In this document: piece after piece, positions 44,598 to 53,520 of the stretch
How the letters are laid out: every line of letters begins with the position of its first letter
How positions within the stretch are numbered: the stretch's first letter is position 1
Source: an uncultured Lachnospiraceae bacterium
GTDB lineage: Bacteria > Bacillota > Clostridia > Lachnospirales > Lachnospiraceae
Direction: 5' to 3'
Assembly (NCBI GenBank): GCA_944381405.1
Contig: CALWLA010000013.1
Span: 1 to 60,040, forward strand
Length of the DNA stretch: 60,040 nt
Notes under the pieces: generated by a model
Seen by the model: only the letters and a program-made list of their open reading frames with translations
Database searches by the model: none
Told to the model about the DNA's origin: nothing
Position numbers and translations under genes: made by a program

Positions 44598-47438
44598 TCA
44601 TACGCCGGGACCTCCCTCCGGGCCGTATTTCGGCGCTTCCGTTGCGGGCTGGATACTGGGAGCCGGAGCCGTGGAGGCCTCATATTTCTGGGCCAGGCTC
44701 TCCTGCTCCCGCCGCGTCCGTCCCGCCTCCGCAGCCTCTGACGCCGCCCTGGCCGCCTCCTCTGCCGCCCTGGCCTGCTGCCATTCCGCTTCGGAGGGAA
44801 GGCCTGAGGCGTAGCTGATGGCCGCATCCAGCTTGTCAGAATATTCCTGTTCCTCCGGATAGCCGCTGACCAACGCCAGCTTCCGGATCGCCTCGTTCAC
44901 AAGACCCGTCAGCTCTCCGGACTGGTACTCCGCCCCATAGATCGCGTCGATGGCATTCTGCACCTCCTGCCGGTTCACCGCCTGGCTTTCCCGCTGCCGG
45001 CTTTCCGCTGCCGCAGACTCCCGGTCCGCCTTCATCCGTTCCTCTTCCAGCCGCTTCTGTTCCTCCCAGAGGGCGATGGTGTCTCCCATGTCCTCTATCA
45101 CCGCTTCGTTTTCCCTGCTGCGGGCCTCCGCCCGCTCCAGAAACTCCGTCCGCTTCGGGGAATCATCCAGCAGGGAAGCCCGGTTCATGATCTCCGCATA
45201 TTCGCTGCGGACCCCTTCGATGTCCTCCAGACGGCTGATGGCATGGTTTTCAAAAGCCGTCAGCTGCTTTTCGATCTCCTCAGCCTCCTTGGCCTGTTCC
45301 TTTTCATGCAGGCTCTGGGCCGCCCGTTCCAGATCCGTTACAGAGCGCCAGTCGCTGTGTCCGTCCGACTCCGTGCGCTGCTCGACCCCCACGGGTTTTT
45401 CAAAATCCAGAGGCGCAAGGCCTTCGTGGAGCCGGTTCATGACCTGCTGCCAGATCTTTCCCGCATAGGTAGCTCCGTAAACTCCTGGCATGGCTCTGGG
45501 GGTGTCGTAGCCCACCCAGAAAGCGCCGGTATAATACTTCGTGTATCCGCAGAACCAGGTGTCCTTGGAATCGTTGGTGGTTCCGGTCTTTCCTGCACAG
45601 GGCATATCCCCCGCCAGAGACAGTCCCCTGGCGGTGCCCTCCGTAAAGGTGCCCTTCAGCACGTCTGTCAGCATCCAGGCGGTATCCTCCCGGTATACCT
45701 GCCGTTTTTCCTCCCGCAGGCCTACGGTCAGGTCCCCCAGCTCCTCCTGTTCGATCCGTTCAATGCAGGTCTGATCCGTATAAATGCCGCCGGAGGCCAG
45801 GGTGCTGTAGCCCTTTGCCATATCCACCACCCGGACGCCCCTGGTAAATCCGCCGATGCTGACGGAGGGAACGCTGCTGTCGATATACTGCAGCTGCTGG
45901 AACTGCATCCGGGCCAGATATTCCATGCCGGTACGGATGCCGATGTCCTCCAGCACCTGCCAGGCCACGGTATTGAGGCTCTGGTTCAGGGCAAAGCGCA
46001 CCGTCACGTTGCCGTAATAGCGGCCGCCGGAGTTTGCGGGGCCGTTTTCCCATTTGTGGTCGTTGACGATCCGGGCAGGATAATATTCCCCCGTATCAAA
46101 GGCCGGTCCATAGTCCAGCAGAGGCTTGATGCAGGAGCCCGGCTGCCTTGCGGCATTGTAGGCCCGGTTCAGCGGGTCCTCGCTGCCCCGGCCGCCTACC
46201 ACCGCCACCACGCAGCCCTGCCGGTTGTCCACGATCACACCTGCTCCCTGAAGGGCAAATTTTCCGTTGTCCTGCAGCTCCGTAAACACGGAAAGCACCT
46301 GATCCAGCTCTTCCTGCACCGTTTTCTGAATCTCAGAATCCAAGGTGGTATAGATCCGGTAGCCGCCGCCCCGCAGCTCCGAAGATTTTTCCGCATAAAG
46401 GGCGCTGTATTCCTCCATATAGGCGTCGTAGGCCTCCTGGGAGTCAAAGAGATACTGGAAGGAAAAGCCCTCCAGCTTCATCAGCTCCAGGGCTGCGCAG
46501 TGGAGCGCATAGCTGGACTGATAGTTCTCATTGGTGCCCTCCTGGGTCTCCTGCACCACTGCCAGAGGCGCGGAGCAGTAATCCTGGTATTCCGTATCCG
46601 TCAGATACCCCACCCGGTTCATGGAGGCCAGCACCCGGTTCCGTTTTTCCTTGCAAGCCTCCGGATTCCGCACCGGGTCGTAACGGGAAGGAGAATTGCT
46701 GATGCCTGCCAGGGTGGCCGCCTCCGGCACCGAAAGCTCCGAGGCGTCCTTGCCGAAGTAATAGCGGCTTGCCGCCTGGACGCCGTAGCAATGGTTCCCA
46801 TAGAAATTGGTATTGCAGTAAAACTCCATGATGTCGGCTTTGGTGTATTTCTTTTCGATCTCCGGTGCCATGAGGATCTCGATGATCTTTCTGGAAAAGG
46901 TCCGCTCCTGGGTCAGGAAGTTGTTCTTGATCACCTGCTGGGTAATGGTGGAGCCTCCCTGGGTGATCCTGCCGCCGTTCCGGATCAGGGTAAGCCCGGC
47001 CCTTGCGGTGGCGATCCAGTCCACACCGTTGTGCCGGAGGAAACGCTTGTCCTCCTGGGCGATGTAGGCGTTCTGCAGATTCTGGCTGATGCCGCTGATG
47101 GGCACATACTCATAATGCCCTGCGTTGATGAGACCGATGCGGTTTCCGTCCTTGTCGAAGATCTCCGTATCCGAACGCATGGAAAAATCTGCCCGGGACA
47201 TACCGGCCAGTTTTTCATAGGCGATCTCCTTGTATTCATCATACCGGGGCTTGATGATCACATACCCGGCCCCGACGCCGGTCAGGATCAGCGCCAGGAG
47301 GCAGAGAAAAAAGGCCCGCAGGACCGGATGTTTTTTCCGCTTCCTCTTTTGACGCATTTTCTCCTTTCCGGGCTCCTGCTCCGGGGAGGCTTCCTCCCCT
47401 GTTCCGGCAGCTTCGGTCTTCCTCAGTTCCTCGTCCAT
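44598..47438 (-). CDS. Class A penicillin-binding protein with a long coiled C-terminal tail
   Basis: A 946-residue bifunctional peptidoglycan synthase. A cytoplasmic Lys/Arg-rich head and one membrane helix (about 40-62) lead to the glycosyltransferase domain: AQEDKRF with catalytic Glu129, then GGSTITQQ at 161-168. The transpeptidase has SCIK (nucleophile Ser435), SLN at 487-489 and KTG at 617-619. From about 705 to the end, some 240 residues form a Glu/Ala/Arg-rich, probably coiled-coil tail ending in Pro/Gly, instead of PASTA or fibronectin modules. The ATG at 47438 has AGAGGAAA upstream. Confidence 0.93.
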   Translation of the reverse strand: MDEELRKTEAAGTGEEASPEQEPGKEKMRQKRKRKKHPVLRAFFLCLLALILTGVGAGYVIIKPRYDEYKEIAYEKLAGMSRADFSMRSDTEIFDKDGNRIGLINAGHYEYVPISGISQNLQNAYIAQEDKRFLRHNGVDWIATARAGLTLIRNGGRITQGGSTITQQVIKNNFLTQERTFSRKIIEILMAPEIEKKYTKADIMEFYCNTNFYGNHCYGVQAASRYYFGKDASELSVPEAATLAGISNSPSRYDPVRNPEACKEKRNRVLASMNRVGYLTDTEYQDYCSAPLAVVQETQEGTNENYQSSYALHCAALELMKLEGFSFQYLFDSQEAYDAYMEEYSALYAEKSSELRGGGYRIYTTLDSEIQKTVQEELDQVLSVFTELQDNGKFALQGAGVIVDNRQGCVVAVVGGRGSEDPLNRAYNAARQPGSCIKPLLDYGPAFDTGEYYPARIVNDHKWENGPANSGGRYYGNVTVRFALNQSLNTVAWQVLEDIGIRTGMEYLARMQFQQLQYIDSSVPSVSIGGFTRGVRVVDMAKGYSTLASGGIYTDQTCIERIEQEELGDLTVGLREEKRQVYREDTAWMLTDVLKGTFTEGTARGLSLAGDMPCAGKTGTTNDSKDTWFCGYTKYYTGAFWVGYDTPRAMPGVYGATYAGKIWQQVMNRLHEGLAPLDFEKPVGVEQRTESDGHSDWRSVTDLERAAQSLHEKEQAKEAEEIEKQLTAFENHAISRLEDIEGVRSEYAEIMNRASLLDDSPKRTEFLERAEARSRENEAVIEDMGDTIALWEEQKRLEEERMKADRESAAAESRQRESQAVNRQEVQNAIDAIYGAEYQSGELTGLVNEAIRKLALVSGYPEEQEYSDKLDAAISYASGLPSEAEWQQARAAEEAARAASEAAEAGRTRREQESLAQKYEASTAPAPSIQPATEAPKYGPEGGPGV

Positions 47439-47480
47439 GGTATTTCCTCTCTTTTCAGAGCCATTTCCTGCTTCAGACCT

Positions 47481-47509
47481 ATTATAATATGCTTCCTGCT
47501 TTTGCAAAA
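47481..47509 (-). promoter_or_regulatory. Promoter of the class A PBP gene
   Basis: TTTTGC (47504-47509) and TATAAT (47481-47486) with a 17-nt spacer on the minus strand, 43 nt before the start codon. The -10 is perfect and the -35 weak. Confidence 0.6.
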
Positions 47510-47576
47510 GAAACAAAAACAGAATGAAATCTTAATTCTTTTTTGCTTGACCTGGGATATTTTTGGACATGAGGAG

Positions 47577-47610
47577 GCCCCGGCAAGGGTTTACATCCTT
47601 AAACCGGGGC
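47577..47610 (-). repeat. Hairpin between rny and the PBP gene, no T-run
   Basis: GCCCCGG (47577-47583) and CCGGGGC (47604-47610) pair perfectly around 20 nt that can itself fold (GGTTTA/TAAACC on the minus strand). It may end the rny transcript or protect its 3' end, but lacks the T-run of an intrinsic terminator. The rest of the 295-bp gap (47439-47733) is AT-rich with no other recognisable element apart from the PBP promoter. Confidence 0.55.
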
Positions 47611-47733
47611 AATTATGAAAAATCTATGTGCAATTTTTACGAAACTTTCATGTAGGAGTTCTTCTATTTGTATTTTTATTATAAAAATAGAATGTTAAGA
47701 AATTATGAACGCCATGTAAACTTTGCTTGTTTC

Positions 47734-49287
47734 TTACTTCGCCGTATCCGTTACCCGGGTCTCACGGATCACATTGACCTTGATCTGTCCCGGATAGGTC
47801 ATCTGCTCCTCGATCTGCTTTGCGATATTGTGGGCCATGATCACCATGTCGTCCTCGGATACCTCCTGGGGGATCACCATGATCCGCACCTCGCGGCCCG
47901 CCTGGATCGCATAGGATTTTTCCACGCCCTTGTAGGAGTTGGTGATCTCCTCAAGCTGCTTCAGCCGCTGGGTATAGGTCTCCAGAGACTCTCTTCTGGC
48001 TCCCGGTCTGGAAGCGGAGATCGCGTCTGCCGCTGCCACCAGCACGGAAACCGGTCCCAGAGGCTCCACGTCGCCGTGATGGGATTCCACCGCGTTGATG
48101 ACCGCCGCCGGCTCCTTGTACTTTTTGCACAGCTCCACGCCCAGGGAGATATGGGTACCCTCCTGCTCGTGATCCACTGCCTTTCCGATATCGTGCAGCA
48201 GGCCTGCCCGCTTTGCCATCCGGGCGTCGTAGCCCAGCTCCGATGCCAGAAGCCCTGCGATCTGGGCCACCTCGATGCTATGCTTCAGGGCGTTCTGCCC
48301 ATAGGAGGTCCTGAATTTCAGCCGGCCCAGCATCTTCACCAGCTCCGGATGGATGCCGTGAACGCCAACCTCCAGAACGGCTGCCTCGCCTTCCTCGCGG
48401 ATCTTCTGCTCGACTTCCTTTCTGGCCTTTTCCACCATCTCTTCGATCCTGGCAGGATGGATACGGCCGTCCACGATGAGTTTTTCCAGAGCCACACGGG
48501 CGATCTCCCTGCGGATCGGATCAAAGCCCGACAGCACCACCGCCTCCGGGGTATCGTCAATGATCAGCTCCACCCCCGTCAGGGTCTCCAGGGTACGGAT
48601 GTTCCGTCCCTCCCGGCCGATGATGCGGCCCTTCATTTCGTCGTTGGGCAGCTGCACCACGGAAACCGTGGTCTCCGCCACATGGTCAGCCGCGCACCTC
48701 TGAATGGCGCCTACAATGTATTCCTTTGCTTTCTTTTCCGCCTCTTCCTTTGCGTGATGATCGTATTCCTTGATCATCTTGGCGGTATCGTGCTTCAGAT
48801 CCTCCCGGATGGAGACCAGGAGCTCCTCCTTTGCTTGATCCGCCGTAAGGCCGGATACCCGCTCCAGCTCATGGACCGTTTCCTCATGGAGCTTCTGCAC
48901 CTCGGCGGTCTTTTTGTTCAGAGAGCTTTCCTTCTGCCCCAGCTCCTTTTCCTTTTTGGCAAGCTCGCTCTGGAGACGGTCCGCGCTTTCCTCTTTCTTC
49001 ACGATCCGCTGCTCCTGCTGCTGAAGCTCCTTTCTCCGCTCTCTCTGTTCTTTTTCAAATTCGTTCTTATTTTTCAGAGCCTCTTCCTTTGCCTCCAGAA
49101 GAGCCTCTCTTTTCTTTGTCTCTGCCGTCTTGACCGCGTCGTCGATGATCGCCCGCGCCCTGCTTTCGGCAGTTCCCACCTTTGCCTCGTATTCGGACTG
49201 CGCCTTCTGCTGGCCCTGAGAAAAAGCGATCAGGCCCGCAACGACAGCGCCCACGGCAAAGGCGATGATACCAATGATGATCGGCAC
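47734..49287 (-). CDS. rny: Ribonuclease Y
   Basis: A 517-residue membrane-anchored endoribonuclease that starts mRNA decay in Firmicutes. It has one N-terminal membrane helix (1-22), a long Glu/Lys/Gln coiled coil (about 30-190), a KH domain with [19 protein letters not shown] and an HD domain with [12 protein letters not shown]. The start is GTG at 49287 with AGGAGG 9 nt upstream. The gene has its own TTGACA/TAAAAT promoter and a 5' leader of about 140 nt containing a GCCCG/CGGGC hairpin (49346-49360). Confidence 0.97.
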   Translation of the reverse strand: MPIIIGIIAFAVGAVVAGLIAFSQGQQKAQSEYEAKVGTAESRARAIIDDAVKTAETKKREALLEAKEEALKNKNEFEKEQRERRKELQQQEQRIVKKEESADRLQSELAKKEKELGQKESSLNKKTAEVQKLHEETVHELERVSGLTADQAKEELLVSIREDLKHDTAKMIKEYDHHAKEEAEKKAKEYIVGAIQRCAADHVAETTVSVVQLPNDEMKGRIIGREGRNIRTLETLTGVELIIDDTPEAVVLSGFDPIRREIARVALEKLIVDGRIHPARIEEMVEKARKEVEQKIREEGEAAVLEVGVHGIHPELVKMLGRLKFRTSYGQNALKHSIEVAQIAGLLASELGYDARMAKRAGLLHDIGKAVDHEQEGTHISLGVELCKKYKEPAAVINAVESHHGDVEPLGPVSVLVAAADAISASRPGARRESLETYTQRLKQLEEITNSYKGVEKSYAIQAGREVRIMVIPQEVSEDDMVIMAHNIAKQIEEQMTYPGQIKVNVIRETRVTDTAK

Positions 49288-49432
49288 CCTTCTGCACCTC
49301 CTTTATATTTTGTTGTCAAAGTTCACTATCCCATTTCGTATAAACGCCCGGAAAACGGGCCTTTTGACATTTATTAAATAGATCAATATATCAACAGCTT
49401 ATACCACGTTCATAGCAAAACTATACTGGGAT

Positions 49433-49461
49433 ATTTTAACTTTTTTCAGGAGGGATGTCAA
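49433..49461 (-). promoter_or_regulatory. Promoter of rny
   Basis: TTGACA (49456-49461) and TAAAAT (49433-49438) with a 17-nt spacer on the minus strand. Confidence 0.75.
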
Positions 49462-49493
49462 GCCGGGGGACCCTGCTTCCGGCAAAGGAGGGC

Positions 49494-49703
49494 TTACTGT
49501 TTTTTCTGTTCAGAGGCCGTTTTATGGCAGCTGCAGCCGCAGGTTGCGGCAGGCGCCCCTTCCTTGTGGGCGCTGCATTTGCAGCAGCTTCCGCCGGCAG
49601 GACAGCCGATACATTTGACCCCGTTTTTCTTTGCCTTCAGGATATACCGCACCGCCGAAATAAAAACGATCACTACCACCAGAAGAACGATCACATCTGC
49701 CAT
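49494..49703 (-). CDS. FeoB-associated Cys-rich membrane protein
   Basis: A 69-residue peptide with one N-terminal membrane helix (VIVLLVVVIVFISAVRYIL) and a cytoplasmic tail with CIGC, SCCKC and CGCSC clusters. This arrangement is typical of the small Cys-rich proteins encoded after feoB in Firmicutes, presumed to assist ferrous iron handling. It lies 54 nt downstream of feoB and ends the feo set. Confidence 0.88.
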   Translation of the reverse strand: MADVIVLLVVVIVFISAVRYILKAKKNGVKCIGCPAGGSCCKCSAHKEGAPAATCGCSCHKTASEQKKQ

Positions 49704-49757
49704 AAACCTACGGCCTCCTTTTCAAAATACTATGCTATCTGTATCCGTTTTCCCGGA

Positions 49758-51773
49758 TCAGGCGCGGACTGCGCCCTTTCCGTGAAGGGAATACTCCGCT
49801 TCCAGATTTTTATCTGCCCGGCGGCAGAGATAAACGATGACCGCCGCAAATACCGCCACTGCCGCAAGGCCCGGAACAAAACCGGTTCCCAGGGAGCCTG
49901 TGGTAGCCAGGGTACCGAACTGATATACGCAGAAGGCGATGGTATAGCCGGTGGCCAGCTGCAGGCAGATGCCTCCCAGGAGCCACTTTCTGCTCTGCAT
50001 CTCGGAGTTCATGGCGCCGAGGGCCGCAAAGCAGGGCGGCGTGTAGAGATTGAACATCAGGTATGCCAGAGCCGCCACCTTTGTCAGGCCCATGATGGCT
50101 GCCACTTCGTTTCCGCCGCCCACCAGAGCCAGCTCATCCGTATCGATGAAATTCGTCACGCCGTATACCACTGCCAGGGTACCGACTACATTCTCCTTTG
50201 CGATAAAGCCGGTAATGGCCGCCGCTGCCAGCTGCCATACCCCAAAGCCCAGGGGAATGAAGAGCAGGGCAAAGGGAGATGCGATGGATGCCAGGATGGA
50301 GGTCTGCTCCATGCCCTCTTCCACCACCTGGAACTGCCAGTTGAAGGTCTGCATGATCTGCACCACGGTGTTGCACACCAGGATGATGGTGCCTGCCTTT
50401 ACGATATAGGCCTTGCCTCGCTCCAGCATGGAGAAGAAGGCCCGCTTCAGGCTGGGGATCTTATACTCCGGAAGCTCCATGATAAAGAAGGACTTTCTGT
50501 ACTTCTGTCCGGTGATCTTTCTCACCAGGAGAGCCCCCAGGAAGATCAGGAGGATGCCCACAAAATACATGAGGGTGCCTACCCAGCTGGCATCTGCGAA
50601 AAATGCGCCTGCAAACAGGGCGATCACCGGCAGCTTTGCGCCGCAGGGCATGAAGGGCGTCAGCATGGCTGTGGTCCTGCGCTCCCGCTCGTTGCGGATG
50701 GTGCGGCAGGCCATGACGCCGGGGATGGCGCAGCCGGTACCGATCACCATGGGGATGATGGACTTTCCGGAAAGGCCCACCCGCTTAAAGATGGGATCCA
50801 TCACCACGCTGACCCGGGCCATATAGCCGCAGTCCTCCAAGAGGGAGATCAGGAAATACATCACCATCACCAGGGGTAGGAAGCCCACCACGGCTCCGAC
50901 GCCGCCGATGATGCCGTCCACCAGCAGAGCCTGGAGGATGGGGGATGCGCCAGAAACCATCTCCGCCACATAACCCTGGAAGGTTTCGATCCAGGCCACA
51001 AGCCAGTCTGCGATCATGGGACCCAGAGAAGACTGGGAGATATCGAAGACCACAAACATCACCACCGCAAAAATGGGGATGCCCAGCCATTTGTTTGCCA
51101 GCACGTTGTCGATCTTATCCTGAAAATTTTTCTCTCTGGTCAGGACCTTTCTGGTCTCCACCTGCTCAACGATCCTGTTGACAAAGGCAAAACGGTTCCG
51201 GTCGGAAGCCTCCACCGCCGCCTTGTCCCTCAGATCGACGTTTCCCTCGTCATAGGGAGCGGTCTGCTGCTTTCCCTTCAGGGCTGCCGCCGTTGCCACC
51301 AGCTCTGAAAGGCCGTTGTTGCCGGAGCTTGTGGATACCGTCTTCACCACCGGACATCCCAGTTTCTGAGACAACTGGGCCGCGTCGATCCGGGTATCCT
51401 TTTTCTCGTTGATATCGCTTTTATTCAGGGCCACCACCACCGGGATCCCCAGCTCCAGAAGCTGGGTTGTGAAAAACAGGCTTCTGCTCAGATTCGTGGC
51501 ATCCACGATGTTGATGATCACATCCGGGTGCTCGTTCTTCACATAGCTGCTGGTGATGCTCTCCTCCGAGGTAAAGGGCGACATGGAGTAAGCGCCGGGA
51601 AGATCCACCGCGATCAGCTCCTCGCCCCCCTGATACCAGTTCTTTTTGATCTGGCTTTCCCGTTTGTCGATGGTAACCCCGGCCCAGTTGCCAACCCGTT
51701 CGCTTCTTCCGGTCAGCGCGTTGTACATCGTGGTCTTTCCGCTGTTGGGATTACCGGCAAGGGCAATTCTCAT
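49758..51773 (-). CDS. feoB: Ferrous iron transport protein B
   Basis: A 671-residue Fe(II) transporter. The N-terminal G domain has GNPNSGKTT at 7-15, VDLPGAYS and NKSD. About ten membrane segments follow with the Gate motifs PFMPCGAKLPVI and the GTGCAIPG region. The C-terminus is short and polar. AGGAGG precedes the ATG at 51773. A terminator-like hairpin, an operator-like sequence and a promoter lie between feoA and feoB, so feoB can be transcribed separately from feoA. Confidence 0.97.
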   Translation of the reverse strand: MRIALAGNPNSGKTTMYNALTGRSERVGNWAGVTIDKRESQIKKNWYQGGEELIAVDLPGAYSMSPFTSEESITSSYVKNEHPDVIINIVDATNLSRSLFFTTQLLELGIPVVVALNKSDINEKKDTRIDAAQLSQKLGCPVVKTVSTSSGNNGLSELVATAAALKGKQQTAPYDEGNVDLRDKAAVEASDRNRFAFVNRIVEQVETRKVLTREKNFQDKIDNVLANKWLGIPIFAVVMFVVFDISQSSLGPMIADWLVAWIETFQGYVAEMVSGASPILQALLVDGIIGGVGAVVGFLPLVMVMYFLISLLEDCGYMARVSVVMDPIFKRVGLSGKSIIPMVIGTGCAIPGVMACRTIRNERERRTTAMLTPFMPCGAKLPVIALFAGAFFADASWVGTLMYFVGILLIFLGALLVRKITGQKYRKSFFIMELPEYKIPSLKRAFFSMLERGKAYIVKAGTIILVCNTVVQIMQTFNWQFQVVEEGMEQTSILASIASPFALLFIPLGFGVWQLAAAAITGFIAKENVVGTLAVVYGVTNFIDTDELALVGGGNEVAAIMGLTKVAALAYLMFNLYTPPCFAALGAMNSEMQSRKWLLGGICLQLATGYTIAFCVYQFGTLATTGSLGTGFVPGLAAVAVFAAVIVYLCRRADKNLEAEYSLHGKGAVRA

Positions 51774-51789
51774 ACTTTTATCCTCCTCT

Positions 51790-51819
51790 ACTTTACAAGA
51801 TCTTTATCTTATCCGTCAA
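51790..51819 (-). promoter_or_regulatory. Internal promoter of feoB
   Basis: TTGACG (51814-51819) and TAAAGT (51790-51795) with an 18-nt spacer on the minus strand, about 16 nt before the feoB ATG. The -10 is weak. Confidence 0.5.
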
Positions 51820-51822
51820 GGA

Positions 51823-51841
51823 TTAGCGTAGGCTAACCCTT
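51823..51841. promoter_or_regulatory. DtxR/IdeR-type operator candidate upstream of feoB
   Basis: TTAGCGTAGGCTAACCCTT matches the DtxR/IdeR box consensus TWAGGTTAGSCTAACCTWA at about 16 of 19 positions when degenerate bases are allowed. It sits just upstream of the feoB -35, and a DtxR-type regulator gene lies about 500 bp away. Confidence 0.6.
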
Positions 51842-51847
51842 GGCCTT

Positions 51848-51874
51848 AAAAAAACCGTTCTGATGACAGAACAG
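51848..51874 (-). terminator. Terminator between feoA and feoB
   Basis: GTTCTG and CAGAAC pair around TCAT on the minus strand, followed by GG and seven Ts. It should end or attenuate the feoA transcript before feoB. Confidence 0.75.
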
Positions 51875-51900
51875 CTTTTTATCGAACTTCTGCGGCCAGG

Positions 51901-52113
51901 CTACACCAGGATCGCCTCGGCAATGTTCCTGTCGATATTATAACGGCCATCCTTTACGGAAACCACATATCCGCCCCGCAGCTGCGAGATGACAGTAATG
52001 GGCTCTCCGCTGTAGCAGCCTAAGGTAAACAGGAACTCATTCAGCTCCTCGTCCTCTGTCTCGATCTCTTTGATCCGGTATTCGATTCCGGGCTCCGCCT
52101 CTGTTAAATTCAT
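51901..52113 (-). CDS. feoA: Ferrous iron transport protein A
   Basis: A 70-residue SH3-like FeoA protein (RIKEIETEDEELNEFLFTLGCYSGEPITVI, then GGYVVSVKDGRYNIDRNIAEAI). It is thought to modulate the FeoB GTPase. The ATG at 52113 has GGGAGG 8 nt upstream, preferred over a frame extension of 8 codons. It is the first feo gene, behind a strong promoter flanked by direct repeats. Confidence 0.93.
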   Translation of the reverse strand: MNLTEAEPGIEYRIKEIETEDEELNEFLFTLGCYSGEPITVISQLRGGYVVSVKDGRYNIDRNIAEAILV

Positions 52114-52156
52114 ATGACCACCTCCCAGCTCTCTCAAACCGTCATTTGTTATTCTT

Positions 52157-52194
52157 GACTAACTAAAGATAGCACAGACTAACTAAAATGTCAA
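52157..52194 (-). promoter_or_regulatory. feoA promoter with paired 11-bp direct repeats
   Basis: TTGACA (52189-52194) and TATCTT (52166-52171) with a 17-nt spacer on the minus strand. TTTAGTTAGTC occurs twice (52157-52167 and 52177-52187, as GACTAACTAAA on the plus strand), exactly 20 bp apart, covering the -10 and the spacer. This is the place expected for an iron-dependent repressor. Confidence 0.7.
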
Positions 52195-52260
52195 CGGTAC
52201 TGGAAAAATATTTACAGGCCACGGCAGACAACCAAATTTTCCTTTCCCTTGGAGGTATTA

Positions 52261-52289
52261 TTGAAGGGCTTATTTTTTTATGTTAAACT
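52261..52289 (+). promoter_or_regulatory. Promoter of the DtxR-type regulator gene
   Basis: TTGAAG (52261-52266) and TAAACT (52284-52289) with a 17-nt spacer on the plus strand, 43 nt before the start codon. Confidence 0.6.
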
Positions 52290-52332
52290 ATTTTCCGTAT
52301 CCGATCATTCACCCTGTCTAAGGAGTAATCAT

Positions 52333-52716
52333 ATGCCAAACAGCAGAAACAGCGAATCCACGGAAATGTACCTGGAAACGATCCTGAAGGAAAGCCTCCG
52401 GCACCCGGACGTTCATGCCATCCACATCGCCTCCGCCATGGGCTTTTCCAAGCCCAGCGTCAGCGTGGCCATGAAAAACCTGCGGGAGCAGGGCTATATC
52501 ACCGTGGATGAGGAGAGCCACATCCATCTGACGGAAAGCGGCCTTGCCATCGCCAATTCCGTTTACGAGAGGCATCAGGTCCTGACCAGGCTCTTTGAGG
52601 GCCTTGGGGTCTCCCCGGAAACGGCGGAGCAGGACGCCTGCCGCATCGAGCACTGTATCTCGGAGGAAACCTTTGCGGCCATCAAAAAACACGCAAAAAA
52701 TTACGGAGTCCTGTAA
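52333..52716 (+). CDS. DtxR-family metal-dependent transcriptional repressor
   Basis: A 127-residue repressor without the C-terminal SH3-like domain of full DtxR, similar in length to MntR. The N-terminal winged helix spans about 8-75. Metal-site residues align with DtxR: Met12 in TEMYLETI (like DtxR Met10), His81, and Cys103, Glu106, His107 in ACRIEHCIS. Met and Cys at these places favour an Fe(II)-sensing DtxR/IdeR type over manganese-sensing MntR. The ATG at 52333 has AAGGAG 8 nt upstream. It is divergent from feoAB and probably controls them. Confidence 0.88.
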   Translation: MPNSRNSESTEMYLETILKESLRHPDVHAIHIASAMGFSKPSVSVAMKNLREQGYITVDEESHIHLTESGLAIANSVYERHQVLTRLFEGLGVSPETAEQDACRIEHCISEETFAAIKKHAKNYGVL

Positions 52717-52731
52717 CCGGACTCCGTTTTT
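52703..52731 (+). terminator. Terminator overlapping the dtxR-type stop codon
   Basis: ACGGAGTCC (52703-52711) and GGACTCCGT (52719-52727) form a perfect 9-bp stem followed by TTTTT. The stop codon (52714-52716) lies in the loop. Confidence 0.9.
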
Positions 52732-52816
52732 CATGTATTTGCCTTTTATTCGGGTTTTCGGATTTTTCCCTTTTTTTCTGGTTTTCGGGTTTTTACCTTC
52801 TGTTCAGGTTTCAAAT

Positions 52817-53368
52817 TTAGGACTGCGCTGCGCCGTCCTCCGGCGGGTCAGCCTCTCTCGCTTCCTCCGTATGGACCACGTTGCTCTCCGGGTCTGCGCC
52901 CTTCTGGCTCCTGCCGCCCTGGGACGCGCCGGTATTTTGCCCGTTTCCGGCAGCTGTTCCGGTCCCTCCGAAAAGATTCCGGATCTGCTGGTCCAGATCC
53001 TGGCTGCCCTGATATTCCGACTTGCCAAAGCCGATGATCAGCTCTGCCAGCCAGGGCAGGAAGAAATACAGCACGCCGAAGAGGATCTCCATCTTATAGG
53101 ACAGGCAGATCTCGATGGCATAAAGCACCTGCATCACCGGATAAAGGGGCGGAATCAGCCCCAGCACAAAGTACCAGCCCTTGCCCATGGTGATCTGGCA
53201 GAGCACATAGTCCCGGTACAGGGGAATCCAGGCCTTCCAGCCTGCCACGCCTGCCTTCTGGAACATGCGCATCCTGCCCAGACAGAGGGCGATATAGATC
53301 AGTACAAAAAATCCCAGCATGGTAAAAAACATAAACGTTCCCAAAATAAGGCTCAATAATTCTGACAT
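52817..53368 (-). CDS. DUF5684-like small membrane protein
   Basis: A 183-residue protein with about four hydrophobic segments in the first 125 residues. Between them, AGVAGWKAWIPLYRDYVLCQI resembles the conserved block of DUF5684 proteins, whose function is unknown. The C-terminal 60 residues are a polar Gly/Gln/Ser/Glu-rich tail without a motif. The ATG at 53368 has AAGGAGG upstream. The 85-bp T-rich stretch between its end and the dtxR terminator (52732-52816) has only short GGGTTTT/GGTTTTC repeats. Confidence 0.7.
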   Translation of the reverse strand: MSELLSLILGTFMFFTMLGFFVLIYIALCLGRMRMFQKAGVAGWKAWIPLYRDYVLCQITMGKGWYFVLGLIPPLYPVMQVLYAIEICLSYKMEILFGVLYFFLPWLAELIIGFGKSEYQGSQDLDQQIRNLFGGTGTAAGNGQNTGASQGGRSQKGADPESNVVHTEEAREADPPEDGAAQS

Positions 53369-53476
53369 CCCGCAGCCTCCTTCATGATTTTACTCTTATG
53401 CCTTTCAGTATAGCACACACTTTCCCTCTCACAACTTAAATTTACCTTTCAAATTTGTAAACTCCCTGTGAACAGG

Positions 53477-53498
53477 AAAAGGAGCCCGAAGGCCCCTT
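53477..53498 (-). terminator. Terminator of the HMA-ArsR pair
   Basis: AAGGGGCC and GGCTCCTT pair (one G-T) around a TTCG tetraloop on the minus strand, followed by TT. It is 22 nt after the arsR-type stop. Confidence 0.85.
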
Positions 53499-53520
53499 CT
53501 TTCTGACAGCTCCGCCGCCT

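Noticed and set aside
47577-47610. Riboswitch upstream of the PBP gene
   Set aside because: The hairpin lies upstream of the predicted PBP promoter, so it belongs to the 3' region of rny, and it matches no riboswitch core I know.
45243-47618. A 791-codon open frame on the plus strand opposite the penicillin-binding protein
   Set aside because: Composition is His/Leu/Pro-rich without motifs, and the minus-strand frame carries all glycosyltransferase and transpeptidase motifs.
52732-52816. T-rich GGGTTTT/GGTTTTC stretch as a telomere-like or recombination repeat
   Set aside because: Units are irregular and few; low-complexity intergenic sequence is sufficient explanation.
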